Assembly (NCBI GenBank): GCA_002709525.1
Contig: PARE01000045.1
Coordinates: forward strand, 15,865-52,219
Direction: 5' to 3'
Origin: Magnetovibrio sp.
GTDB lineage: Bacteria; Pseudomonadota; Alphaproteobacteria; Rhodospirillales; Casp-alpha2
Length of the DNA stretch: 36,355 bases
The translations under genes were made by a program, and so were the position numbers. Positions 23,906 through 32,547 of the stretch are shown here, in pieces. Every line of letters starts with the position of its first letter. Position 1 is the first letter of the stretch. The notes under the pieces are model-generated. The model was given only the letters and a program-made list of their open reading frames with translations. It was not told the DNA's origin and did no database searches.

Positions 23906-24865
23906 ATGCCAAGGGAGGCGCTGATCGGGGTCGGCGCCGGGCTAGCGAGCGCGGTGGCATCTCTTTCTTTCGCATCAGGCGTACCTTTCGCACTGATGCT
24001 AGTGTATCTGGCGCCCATGCCGCTAATGATGGCGGGTTTGGCGTTTGGAACACGAATAACAGTGATTGGCGCAGGCGCAGGTATACTGACTACCGGATTG
24101 GCCGGTGGACTGGCATCAATGTTAATCTTTGGCCTAGTTCATGCCATCCCTGCACTATTAATTGTCTACCTAGCTCTCTTAAACCGTGAAAACATTGTCA
24201 CGCAGAGAGGCAACAGTTCTATAGCTTGGTACCCCTTGGGGCATATCCCAGCCCACCTAAGTTTATTGAGTGGCGCGCTGCTAGTTATCACCGCGGTGAT
24301 ACTAACAAATCCCGGGATGAGTATACTGATATCAACACACCTCGGAGAAGCCTTCGAGATGATGGCGCCGCACCTACCGGAGCAAGGCCGACAACGCTTC
24401 GCTGACATGTTGACACCTCTGTTTCCGGGCGCAGTGGCGGCAAGCTGGGTTATTATGACCGTAGCCAACGGCGTCATTGCTCAGAGCTTGGTGGTTCGCA
24501 TGGAGAAGAATCTCCGACCCAGACCTAAATACTCGGCAGTTGATCTGCCTCAATGGCTATCATGGCCTCTCGTCATCGCCGCCGTTGTGGCTTTGGCCGG
24601 AACGGGAGAATGGGAATACGTCGGCCGCAATACCGCTATGGTTATCGCAACGCCGTATTTTCTTCTTGGGTTGGCCGTAGTGCACAGTCTCGCCAAAAGG
24701 GTGACATATACAGGTTCGCTTTTAATGGTATTCTATCTGGTGATCGTGGCCTCTCTTTGGGCTACATTGGTGGTCGCTGGTATTGGGGTCGTGGAGCAGT
24801 GGTTTGGTTTGCGCGGCCGAGCTCAAACCTTGCCGTTGCAAACGAGTGACGAAGGGGATAACTGA
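23906..24865 (+). CDS. DUF2232 family multi-pass membrane protein
   Basis: A 319-residue hydrophobic protein with about eight membrane segments, matching the DUF2232 (YybS-like) family found between rpsR and rplI in many alphaproteobacteria. The start at 23906 has a perfect AGGAGG (23892-23897) eight bases upstream; the longer open frame to 23717 overlaps rpsR. Function is not established. The family resembles ECF-transporter substrate subunits in size and hydrophobicity, but no such role can be shown here. No catalytic motif is visible. Confidence 0.8.
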   Translation: MPREALIGVGAGLASAVASLSFASGVPFALMLVYLAPMPLMMAGLAFGTRITVIGAGAGILTTGLAGGLASMLIFGLVHAIPALLIVYLALLNRENIVTQRGNSSIAWYPLGHIPAHLSLLSGALLVITAVILTNPGMSILISTHLGEAFEMMAPHLPEQGRQRFADMLTPLFPGAVAASWVIMTVANGVIAQSLVVRMEKNLRPRPKYSAVDLPQWLSWPLVIAAVVALAGTGEWEYVGRNTAMVIATPYFLLGLAVVHSLAKRVTYTGSLLMVFYLVIVASLWATLVVAGIGVVEQWFGLRGRAQTLPLQTSDEGDN

Positions 24866-24935
24866 AGTTTCGCTCGGGCCGGCATGTCCGGGCGTAACGG
24901 CGGCAAATTCCGCTGGACAGACTGAGGAGAGAATC

Positions 24936-25634
24936 ATGCAAGTCATACTTCTGGAACGTGTCGACAAGCTTGGACAGATGGGCGACGTCGTAAATGTGAA
25001 GCCCGGCTTCGCCCGGAATTTCCTTCTGCCAAAGGGAAAGGCGCTAAGAGCGACGGAAGAAAATATTAATCATTTCGATACACAGAAAGCCCAAATGGAA
25101 GCGCAGGATTTGGAGCGTAAGTCTGAGGCATTAGCGGTCAGCACAAAAATGGACAGGACCACCGTTATCCTTGTTCGCCAGGCCGGAGAGGCAGGTCAGC
25201 TATACGGTTCTGTCAACGCACGAGACATCGCACAGGCGCTACACGATCACGGGTTTAACATTTCTCGAAACCAGGTCCGCCTAGACCAACCGATCAAAAG
25301 CCTTGGACTACACAATGTCTCCGTGACGCTACATCCCGAGGTCAGCATTACAGTAATCGCCAACGTGGCACGTTCCGAGGACGAAGCACAAACTCAGGCT
25401 GAAACTGGGCGCGCCTTGCTGAGTCGGGAGGAAGAAGAGACCCTGACGGAGGCTAGAACCACTGAGACTGCTGAAGCTGCCGAGGTTGACGAGACTGCCG
25501 AAGCTGCTGCCGATGAGGCAGTCGCAGAACAAGCTGAAACCATGTTCGAGGATGGCGCTGCCCCCGAGGCAATTAATGACGAGAGCGCCGATGAGACGGC
25601 CGGTACCTACGACGCATCTACTAACGATGACTAG
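24936..25634 (+). CDS. rplI: Ribosomal protein bL9 with a long acidic tail
   Basis: The first 146 residues are a normal L9: [35 protein letters not shown], the connecting helix, and [16 protein letters not shown] with a [11 protein letters not shown] end. It binds 23S rRNA near the L1 stalk base. The ATG is preceded by GAGGAGAG about eight bases upstream; the longer frame to 24783 is not family-like. Residues 147-232 form an 86-residue tail with 29 acidic and 3 basic residues and many Ala-Glu-Thr runs, so the protein is about 80 residues longer than E. coli L9. A strong terminator follows 43 bases later. Confidence 0.96.
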   Translation: MQVILLERVDKLGQMGDVVNVKPGFARNFLLPKGKALRATEENINHFDTQKAQMEAQDLERKSEALAVSTKMDRTTVILVRQAGEAGQLYGSVNARDIAQALHDHGFNISRNQVRLDQPIKSLGLHNVSVTLHPEVSITVIANVARSEDEAQTQAETGRALLSREEEETLTEARTTETAEAAEVDETAEAAADEAVAEQAETMFEDGAAPEAINDESADETAGTYDASTNDD

Positions 25635-25677
25635 ACTTCAATATTCAAATATTCATCATTAAATTTTTGCTAGAGAG

Positions 25678-25702
25678 GGCGCACGCATCACGTGCGCCTT
25701 TT
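25678..25702 (+). terminator. Rho-independent terminator of the rpsF-rpsR-rplI operon
   Basis: GGCGCACG (25678-25685), loop CATCA and CGTGCGCC (25691-25698) form a perfect 8-bp GC-rich stem followed at once by TTTTCTT. This is the clearest intrinsic terminator in the window and separates rplI from dnaB. Confidence 0.9.
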
Positions 25703-25757
25703 CTTGTCTGCAGATATCAACTGTCCAATGCGCCGAAATTCATATCTTGAGATACCT

Positions 25758-25786
25758 TTTTCCACAACCTGTTCCCATGTTCCACA
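25758..25786 (+). promoter_or_regulatory. Two DnaA-box-like direct repeats upstream of dnaB
   Basis: TTTTCCACA (25758-25766) matches the relaxed DnaA box TTWTNCACA exactly; TGTTCCACA (25778-25786) differs at one position. Both share TTCCACAA, are in the same orientation and lie 20 bp apart, about two helical turns. They sit about 90-115 bases before the dnaB start, where a promoter is expected. DnaA binding is inferred only from the sequence match. Confidence 0.45.
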
Positions 25787-25874
25787 AGCCCCTGGCTTTA
25801 CAGTTATTTCATCCCCATTGAATTTGTCTTTCCAGATTCCGCTTTAGTTACAGGAGTTATACTTTCCCCCAATC

Positions 25875-27404
25875 ATGACAACTACAACTCTCCCACCGAC
25901 TGCGGATAATGAATTGATTCCCGCGAATAATGACGTGTCCAATGCGGCACCATTTCGGCAGATGCCTCACAATGTGGAGGCGGAGAAGGCTTTATTGGGC
26001 GCAATTTTTGCGAACAATCGTGCCTATGAAGCCGTCTCAGAATACTTGTGTCCTGAGCATTTTGCCTTGCTTGCCCACGGCAAGATATTCGAAGCTGCAA
26101 AGCGACTGATCGAGCGTGGTCAGATGGCCGACGCCACGACATTGCATAACTTCTTCCAGAACGACGACTCTCTATCCGACATTGGCGGCCCCGCCTATCT
26201 CGACGAGATAACTGCGTTCGCCGTCTCTGTGATTAATGCCGGCGAATACGGTAAATTGGTCTATGATCTCTATTTGAAGCGGGAACTGATAAATCTAGGT
26301 GAGGACGTGGTCAACCGGGCCTATGGAGGTGAGATTGACGAGACTGCATCAATCCAGATCGAAACCGCCGAACAGCACCTTTATGATCTCGCCACGGCGG
26401 GGGAATATGAGGGCGGATTCAAACCCTTCAAAGACACTATTATCCAGGCAATCGGTCAGGCAGAGGTGGCGCATAAGCGCGAGGGTAAATTGGCCGGTGT
26501 CACAACTGGGTTCCGCGATATGGACTCCCTATTGGGAGGACTTCATAAATCAGACCTGCTGATCCTAGCTGGGCGTCCCGCAATGGGCAAAACAGCGCTG
26601 GCCACAAACGTTGCCTTCAATGCTGCCTATACCCACAAACAGTCCCAAGGCGCGGAGGGTGCCGTTGTCGGCTTTTTTTCTTTGGAAATGTCCTCTGAGC
26701 AGTTGGCCGCACGAATCCTCTCTGAGCAATCAAACATCTCATCAAATATGATGCGCAAGGGCGAACTCACAGATGATGAATTCTCCCGCCTGGTCATGGC
26801 CAGCCAGACGTTGCACCAAATCCCCATCTTTATTGACGACACACCAGCACTGACTGTTAGTGCCCTTAGGACCCGGGCTCGGCGCTTGAAGCGTCAACAA
26901 AACCTCGGCCTTATTGTTGTCGACTACCTTCAACTAATTTCTGGATCTGCTGGGTCACGGAACGACGGTCGCGTGCAAGAGGTTTCAGAAATTACCCGGG
27001 GGCTAAAGACCTTAGCAAAAGAATTGGACGTTCCGGTGCTGGCGCTCTCACAACTCTCTCGTCAGGTAGAAAACCGAGAGGACAAACGCCCTCAATTGGC
27101 GGACCTACGCGAGTCGGGATCCATTGAGCAAGACGCAGACCTAGTAATGTTTATCTACCGTGATGAATACTACCTGGAAAAGGCTGAGCCCAAGCAACGC
27201 GCAGATGAGAGCGGTGAAAAGTTGGCCCAACGACTACAAAACTGGGAAGAACGCTTGGCCCGGGTGAAAAATACGGCTGAAGTCATCGTCGCCAAACAAC
27301 GTCACGGCCCTGTTGGCATGGTACGTATGATGTTTGACGGCCAATACACCCGCTTCGGGGACCTTGACCAACACCATGCGGATAGTCGTTATAACGGGGC
27401 ATGA
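25875..27404 (+). CDS. dnaB: Replicative DNA helicase DnaB
   Basis: A 509-residue hexameric helicase. The N-terminal primase-interacting domain begins RQMPHNVEAEKALLGAIFANN and the RecA-like C-terminal domain follows. Walker A is GRPAMGKT (residues 233-240), the FFSLEMSSEQLAARIL motif follows, Walker B is LIVVDYLQLI, and the LSQLSRQVE and ADLRESGSIEQDAD motifs complete the set. It unwinds DNA at the replication fork. No intein is present. The nearest ribosome site (AGGAG, 25852-25856) is 18 bases from the ATG, unusually far. It overlaps alr by four bases (ATGA). Confidence 0.97.
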   Translation: MTTTTLPPTADNELIPANNDVSNAAPFRQMPHNVEAEKALLGAIFANNRAYEAVSEYLCPEHFALLAHGKIFEAAKRLIERGQMADATTLHNFFQNDDSLSDIGGPAYLDEITAFAVSVINAGEYGKLVYDLYLKRELINLGEDVVNRAYGGEIDETASIQIETAEQHLYDLATAGEYEGGFKPFKDTIIQAIGQAEVAHKREGKLAGVTTGFRDMDSLLGGLHKSDLLILAGRPAMGKTALATNVAFNAAYTHKQSQGAEGAVVGFFSLEMSSEQLAARILSEQSNISSNMMRKGELTDDEFSRLVMASQTLHQIPIFIDDTPALTVSALRTRARRLKRQQNLGLIVVDYLQLISGSAGSRNDGRVQEVSEITRGLKTLAKELDVPVLALSQLSRQVENREDKRPQLADLRESGSIEQDADLVMFIYRDEYYLEKAEPKQRADESGEKLAQRLQNWEERLARVKNTAEVIVAKQRHGPVGMVRMMFDGQYTRFGDLDQHHADSRYNGA

Positions 27405-28513
27405 TCGGAACTCACATTCCCAAGGCTATGGCCGGTGCAGTTTTGCGCGTCGACCTAGATGCCATCCAAAAGAACTACCGAGCGCTTATTGATCATTTAG
27501 ATGGCGTTCCAGCGGCGGCCGTAGTCAAGGCGGACGGATACGGCCTGGGTGCTGAGCGGGTCGGCCCCGCGCTGGCGGCGGCTGGCTGCCGGGGCTTCTT
27601 CGTCGCCCACCTGGCCGAAGGAATCGCGCTTCGCGCCGCCCTACCCGATACCGAGATTCATATTCTCAACGGTCTTCTTCCCGACTCTCTGTATGCCTAT
27701 CGCGAACACCTGTTGGTTCCAGTTTTAGGCAGCCTCGGTGATCTAGCGCATTGGAGGTCCTTCTGCGGCGATATACCGCTGCCATGCGATATACATGTCG
27801 ATACGGGGATGCTTAGGCTCGGCCTACCGCCAGACGAACTGGATGTGCTGGCGAACGCACCAGACAGGTTAACAGGCCTAAACGTTCGCTTCGTTATGAG
27901 CCATTTGGCTTCCGCTGAAGAGCCAGAATCAGATCAAAATCCCAGGCAATTAGCCGCTTTTTCTCGAGCACGAAAGATCCTGCCTATGGGCCAAGCCTGT
28001 TTCGCCAATTCGTCAGGCATCTTCCTTGGTCCCGACTACCATTTCGACATGACCCGGCCAGGCGTCGCGATCTATGGTGCCAACCCAACGCCGGGTCAGC
28101 CGAATCCCATGATGCCCAGCGTCACACTTAAAGGCCGCATAGCTCAGGTCCGCCATGCAACAGCTGGTGAGACGGTTGGATACAACGCCACCTATCGCGT
28201 TGATAACAAGGCTTTAATCGCCACAGTCCCCGTGGGTTACGCGGATGGATATCTACGCTCGCTCTCCGGCGTCGCATCCGGCATGATTGACGGCATAATG
28301 GTTCCACTGGTAGGTCGCGTATCCATGGATTTGATCACCTTCGATGTTTCCGCCGTGCCCGAGACAAAGCGCCAGCCCGGTCAATGGATTGAACTTCTTG
28401 GGCCAAACATCACTGTCGATTCCCTGGCGGCCGCGGCCGGCACAATCAGCTACGAGATCTTAACTAATCTGGGCCGGCGCTATCACCGTGTATATACGGG
28501 AGAGCCGAAATGA
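27401..28513 (+). CDS. alr: Alanine racemase
   Basis: A 370-residue PLP enzyme giving D-alanine for peptidoglycan. The PLP lysine is Lys43 in AAVVKADGYGLGA, and the catalytic tyrosine is in the VGYNATY motif (about residues 259-265). HVDTGMLRLG, FANSSGI, MTRPGVAIYGANP and VPVGYADGY are all standard. The start overlaps dnaB in ATGA; an ATG at 27428 would also fit the family. dnaB-alr adjacency is common in alphaproteobacteria. The stop overlaps mlaE in a further ATGA. Confidence 0.96.
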   Translation: MIGTHIPKAMAGAVLRVDLDAIQKNYRALIDHLDGVPAAAVVKADGYGLGAERVGPALAAAGCRGFFVAHLAEGIALRAALPDTEIHILNGLLPDSLYAYREHLLVPVLGSLGDLAHWRSFCGDIPLPCDIHVDTGMLRLGLPPDELDVLANAPDRLTGLNVRFVMSHLASAEEPESDQNPRQLAAFSRARKILPMGQACFANSSGIFLGPDYHFDMTRPGVAIYGANPTPGQPNPMMPSVTLKGRIAQVRHATAGETVGYNATYRVDNKALIATVPVGYADGYLRSLSGVASGMIDGIMVPLVGRVSMDLITFDVSAVPETKRQPGQWIELLGPNITVDSLAAAAGTISYEILTNLGRRYHRVYTGEPK

Positions 28514-29295
28514 ATGCTTCGCTTGGTTTTGTGCAAGGAATTGGTCGGGTATTCCTGGCCTTCCTGGCGACAACTGGAAGACTATCGCTATTCACTATTT
28601 TGGGAATGTCGCACTGTTTTCGCGGCCCGTGGTATTTCCGAATCATTGGCCGCCAGATGCTGGAAATCGGCTATTATTCGCTTCCAGTCGTCGGTCTAAC
28701 CGCCGTCTTTGCCGGTATGGTTCTCGCGCTGCAAAGCTATACGGGATTTGCCCGCTTCTCGGCCGAAGGTGCCATCGCCAACGTGGTCGTGCTTTCCATC
28801 ACTCGCGAATTAGGGCCTGTGCTAGCAGGACTCATGGTGGCAGGGCGGATTGGCGCCGCCATGGCAGCTGAAATAGGCACTATGCGCGTCACCGAACAGA
28901 TCGACGCCTTGACAACACTATCCACCAATCCCTTCAAGTATCTGGTCGCGCCTCGTCTGATCGCTGGCGTCACCATGATGCCCTTTTTAGTTTTTATAGC
29001 CGATATCATCGGCGTTTTTGGCGGCTACTTGGTGTCCGTCTATAAACTCGGCTTCAATCCATCGAACTACCTGCAGAACACCTGGAATTTTCTGGAAGCC
29101 TCCGACGTTATCTCCGGTTTGGTCAAAGCCGGAGTCTTTGGCTTTATCGTCACGTTAATGGGTTGTTATCATGGTTATTACTCGAGAGGGGGCGCGCAGG
29201 GCGTGGGCGCGGCAACCACGAACGCCGTCGTATCAGCCTCAATCCTAATTCTGAGCTCCGATTATATTCTCACCGAAATCTTTTTCGCCAAGTGA
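28510..29295 (+). CDS. mlaE: MlaE-family lipid ABC transporter permease
   Basis: A 261-residue membrane protein of the MlaE/YrbE/TRIC family with about five to six hydrophobic segments. Conserved blocks are GRQMLEIGYYSLPVVGLTAVF (in two parts), ALQSYTGFARFSAEG, LGPVLAGLMVAGRIGAAMAAEIGTM and the C-terminal SRGGAQGVGAATTNAVV. MlaE pairs with the ATPase MlaF to move phospholipids between the membranes and keep outer-membrane asymmetry. Its start overlaps alr by four bases. Confidence 0.92.
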   Translation: MNASLGFVQGIGRVFLAFLATTGRLSLFTILGMSHCFRGPWYFRIIGRQMLEIGYYSLPVVGLTAVFAGMVLALQSYTGFARFSAEGAIANVVVLSITRELGPVLAGLMVAGRIGAAMAAEIGTMRVTEQIDALTTLSTNPFKYLVAPRLIAGVTMMPFLVFIADIIGVFGGYLVSVYKLGFNPSNYLQNTWNFLEASDVISGLVKAGVFGFIVTLMGCYHGYYSRGGAQGVGAATTNAVVSASILILSSDYILTEIFFAK

Positions 29296-29302
29296 AATTA
29301 CA

Positions 29303-30076
29303 TTGAGCATCACACCGAAAATCAGTCTCAAAAATCTGCACAAAGCCTTTGGCAGGCGGGTCGTGCTTGATGGCGTCCACTTGGACGTCGCGCCAGGGGA
29401 GTCAGTCGTCATAATTGGCGGTTCAGGCACCGGCAAGTCAGTGACAATCAAATGCATCCTAGGCCTGCTCACCCCCGACAACGGAATAATTGAGATCGGC
29501 GGCGAGAACGTCCTCGAAATGAACTCCAACGCACGTGAGAAGTTGAACATGCAAATCGGCATGCTGTTTCAGCACGCGGCGCTATTCGACAGCTTGCCCG
29601 TATGGGAAAACGTAGCCTTTGGCCTGTTGGCAGAGAAACGTTTTTCCCGCCGCGAGGCTAGACAAATTGCCATGGACAAGATGAGCCTAGTAGGCTTGAA
29701 ACCAGAAATTAGCGATTTATCGCCGGCTGATTTGTCCGCAGGGATGCAGAAGCGCGTAGGACTCGCCCGAGCCATCGCCGCAGACCCAGCCATCATCTTT
29801 TTCGACGAGCCTACCACGGGCCTAGACCCCATAATGGCGGACGTTATCAATAAGCTGATCGTCCATGTGAACCAAGTCGTTGGCGCGACTGCTCTAACCA
29901 TCACCCACGACATGGAGTCGGCCAAGAAAATTGGCGACCGGATTGCCATGCTATACAACGGCAAGATCATCTGGGACGGTCCTCCGTCCGAGGTTAATGA
30001 CTCAGGGAACGACTGCTTGGATCAATTTATCCACGGTCGCACCACCGGGCCGATCAAGATGGCGCTCCGAGCATAG
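29303..30076 (+). CDS. mlaF: MlaF-family lipid ABC transporter ATP-binding protein
   Basis: A 257-residue ATPase with Walker A IGGSGTGKS (Lys45), Q-loop LFQHAALFDSLPVWENV, signature LSAGMQKRVGLARAIA, Walker B IIFFDEPTTGLDP and the H-loop in TITHDMESA. It drives MlaE. The start is TTG at 29303, seven bases after mlaE, because no earlier ATG gives the family N-terminus. The signature begins LSAGMQKR rather than LSGGQ, which is normal for MlaF. No MlaD, MlaC or MlaB gene follows, so the periplasmic partners must be encoded elsewhere or be absent. Confidence 0.93.
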   Translation: MSITPKISLKNLHKAFGRRVVLDGVHLDVAPGESVVIIGGSGTGKSVTIKCILGLLTPDNGIIEIGGENVLEMNSNAREKLNMQIGMLFQHAALFDSLPVWENVAFGLLAEKRFSRREARQIAMDKMSLVGLKPEISDLSPADLSAGMQKRVGLARAIAADPAIIFFDEPTTGLDPIMADVINKLIVHVNQVVGATALTITHDMESAKKIGDRIAMLYNGKIIWDGPPSEVNDSGNDCLDQFIHGRTTGPIKMALRA

Positions 30077-30387
30077 TCGTTTTTAAGAGCGGGAGCTTCA
30101 AAACCACCGCAAGAACATTCTACTTGGGGTCGCGAGCGCAAACCCATCACACAGCTCGATGCAACTTGTGGCAACATGACGGAAACTTTCATGTAATTTA
30201 GGCAAAAGAACAATAGCTGAAAAAGCTTCAGACTTTTAACGAGTTCCGGTCAGTCGTCAGCGAATCGGAACTGCATTTTGCCTGACTATCGGCTGAGTTC
30301 CCTGGATAAATGGCATGTAAATCGCAGTTTACCGGGCCTCTTGGGAATACCCTTGGTCTAGGCGCCATCGAATGGTTAATTGAGGGT
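30077..30387. other. Intergenic region between mlaF and radA
   Basis: No gene is supported in these 311 bases. An AT-rich hairpin CTGAA-AAAGC-TTCAG (30217-30231) followed by ACTTTTAA may end the alr-mlaEF message. AGTTCCG (30242-30248) pairs with CGGAACT (30266-30272) and is followed by CATTTTG, a second weak candidate. A radA promoter could be TTGGTC with TTAATT 17 bases on (about 30354-30382), but the -10 is poor and too close to the start codon. Confidence 0.4.
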
Positions 30388-31845
30388 ATGGTGAAATCCA
30401 AGACCCAATATATTTGCGAGCATTGCGGCACCTCTCAGCCCAAATGGTCAGGTCAATGTCCCGCTTGCAATGAATGGAATTGCCTGATTGAAAAACAACC
30501 GGCGGAGACAACACCCATGGGCCTGGGTGTACGTAAAGGACAGAATATCACATTCGTCGCCCTTAAGGGAGAGAGGGAGCAGCCGGCCCGCCGCGTCAGC
30601 GGCAACGCTGAATTCGACCGAGTCATTGGCGGTGGGCTAATCCCCGGATCAGCCACATTGGTAGGTGGTGATCCGGGTATAGGCAAATCGACACTTTTAA
30701 TGCAAATTGCCGCGGCCTTGTCGGCAAAAATGAACTGTGCTTACATCTCGGGCGAGGAGGCCGTCGACCAACTGCGGCTTCGGGCAACCCGCCTTGGACT
30801 AGTCAACGCCCCCGTTGGATTAGCCTCAGCCACATCAGTCCGAGACATTGCCGCGACCCTAGATGGCGCTAATTCGACCGATGTAGTGGTCATCGACTCA
30901 ATTCAGTGTATGTATGTTGACTCTATCGAGAGCGCACCAGGAACCATCTCCCAGGTCCGTACGTCGGCCCAAGAATTGATCCGGCTAGCCAAGCGCACCG
31001 GCTTTTCTCTGATATTGGTAGGACACGTGACAAAAGAGGGCAACATTGCGGGCCCACGGGTCCTGGAGCATATGGTCGACACTGTGCTTTATTTTGAGGG
31101 CGACCCATCACACCAATTTCGAATTCTTCGTTCAGTCAAAAATCGCTTTGGCGCGGCTGACGAAATAGGCGTTTTCGAGATGATGGAGACAGGCCTTCAT
31201 GGGGTTGCTAATCCATCGGCTTTGTTCCTCTCGGAACATCGCGAAGATGTATCCGGCGCTTCCGTGTTCGCTGGCATGAAGGGCACGCGCCCCATGTTGG
31301 TAGAAATTCAATCGTTGATTGCACCTTCCTCGCAGGCCACGCCGCGCCGAGCGGTTGTAGGGTGGGACTCGGGTCGGCTAGCGATGATTATGGCTGTATT
31401 GGAAGCGCGTTGTGGTATTGCGCTCGGTGGGACCGAGGTGTATCTCAATGTCGCCGGTGGCCTGAAGATTAAGGAGCCGGCAGCCGACATGGCCGTGGCG
31501 GCGGCGTTGATCTCTTCCGTGACAGGTACGCCGATGCCAGCGGAAACAGTAGTATTTGGTGAAGTTGGCCTCGCAGGAGAGACGCGTGCCGTAGCGCAAA
31601 CGGATGCTCGCTTAAAAGAGGCCCAAAAGTTGGGTTTTTCTCGAGCGATTATCCCGAAATCTCGGTTTCGTAAAGGGCACCACAATAACAAAGGTATAAA
31701 GGCTGTGGGATCAGATACATCTTTGATCATCAGTGAAATTGATCATCTAGCCGATTTGGTCACCAAGTTTGCCCGCACAGATCAAAAACCGGTAGGTGGC
31801 CCAGCAAACCGTTTCGTCTCCAAAGACACGGGGACCCTCGGCTGA
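30388..31845 (+). CDS. radA: DNA repair protein RadA (Sms)
   Basis: A 485-residue RecA-like branch-migration protein. The N-terminal zinc finger uses Cys10, Cys13, Cys24 and Cys27 (CEHCGTSQPKWSGQCPAC). Walker A is GGDPGIGKST (Lys100), Walker B is VVVIDSIQ, and the RadA-specific KNRFG motif is at residues 251-255. The C-terminal part is the Lon-protease-like domain (AVLEARCGIALGG and VFGEVGLAGETRAV). RadA processes recombination intermediates. The ATG at 30388 is chosen because an extension to 30310 places 26 non-family residues before the zinc finger. Confidence 0.96.
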   Translation: MVKSKTQYICEHCGTSQPKWSGQCPACNEWNCLIEKQPAETTPMGLGVRKGQNITFVALKGEREQPARRVSGNAEFDRVIGGGLIPGSATLVGGDPGIGKSTLLMQIAAALSAKMNCAYISGEEAVDQLRLRATRLGLVNAPVGLASATSVRDIAATLDGANSTDVVVIDSIQCMYVDSIESAPGTISQVRTSAQELIRLAKRTGFSLILVGHVTKEGNIAGPRVLEHMVDTVLYFEGDPSHQFRILRSVKNRFGAADEIGVFEMMETGLHGVANPSALFLSEHREDVSGASVFAGMKGTRPMLVEIQSLIAPSSQATPRRAVVGWDSGRLAMIMAVLEARCGIALGGTEVYLNVAGGLKIKEPAADMAVAAALISSVTGTPMPAETVVFGEVGLAGETRAVAQTDARLKEAQKLGFSRAIIPKSRFRKGHHNNKGIKAVGSDTSLIISEIDHLADLVTKFARTDQKPVGGPANRFVSKDTGTLG

Positions 31846-31847
31846 TC

Positions 31848-32525
31848 ATGGAACAACTGAACGATCTTCCCATCAATCTGTTCGATGCCGGCGTTCTTAT
31901 AGTCTTGTTGGGATCAGCCATATTCGCCTATGCACGTGGCTTCGTGCACGAAGTTTTCTCCATTGTTGGTTGGATTGGTGCAATTGCCGCAACATTTTAC
32001 GGTTTCCCGTTCGCCCAACCCTACACGCGGCAGTTTATCGATACAGAAATTCTCGCTGACCTGACATCGGGAACACTGATTTTCCTATTCGCCCTGGTGG
32101 TGCTATCCACTATGACGCGCAGTATTTCCAGTAAGGTCAAAGACAGCGCCCTTAATGCCCTGGATCGCGCGCTTGGATTTCTTTTCGGTCTTGTGCGCGG
32201 TGCCCTGATCGTGGTCGTAGCCTACATCGGACTCGAGATTTTGGTCCTCCAAAAGGATTCCCCTGACTGGATGCGCAGTGCCCGAACGATGCAATTAATA
32301 GGGCCGGCAGCGGATCTGTTGCTTGAGAGTTTGCCCAAGGACTACGCCATCAAACAGTATAATCAATCAGGCATTAAAAATAAGTCAATCGTGCCGAAGG
32401 ATACCCGTGCCGTTGTCCGTGATTTGATCAATCCATCGCCCAAGGCCAGCGACAAAAGGACGAATGATGGGTATGGAACTCGTGAACGCCAGGACATGGA
32501 ACGATTGATCGGCAACACTCAATAG
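31848..32525 (+). CDS. cvpA: CvpA family membrane protein
   Basis: A 225-residue protein with four hydrophobic segments in the first 150 residues (FDAGVLIVLLGSAIFAYARGF starts the first, seen in two parts) and a hydrophilic, charged C-terminal tail. The early GFVHEVFSIVGWIGAIAAT block and the GALIVVVAYIGLEILV segment are characteristic. In E. coli CvpA is needed for colicin V export and bile tolerance; the biochemical role is unclear. It begins two bases after radA and precedes purF, an arrangement shared with many proteobacteria. Confidence 0.9.
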   Translation: MEQLNDLPINLFDAGVLIVLLGSAIFAYARGFVHEVFSIVGWIGAIAATFYGFPFAQPYTRQFIDTEILADLTSGTLIFLFALVVLSTMTRSISSKVKDSALNALDRALGFLFGLVRGALIVVVAYIGLEILVLQKDSPDWMRSARTMQLIGPAADLLLESLPKDYAIKQYNQSGIKNKSIVPKDTRAVVRDLINPSPKASDKRTNDGYGTRERQDMERLIGNTQ

Positions 32526-32547
32526 CAACAAGGAAAAACTTCGCAGC

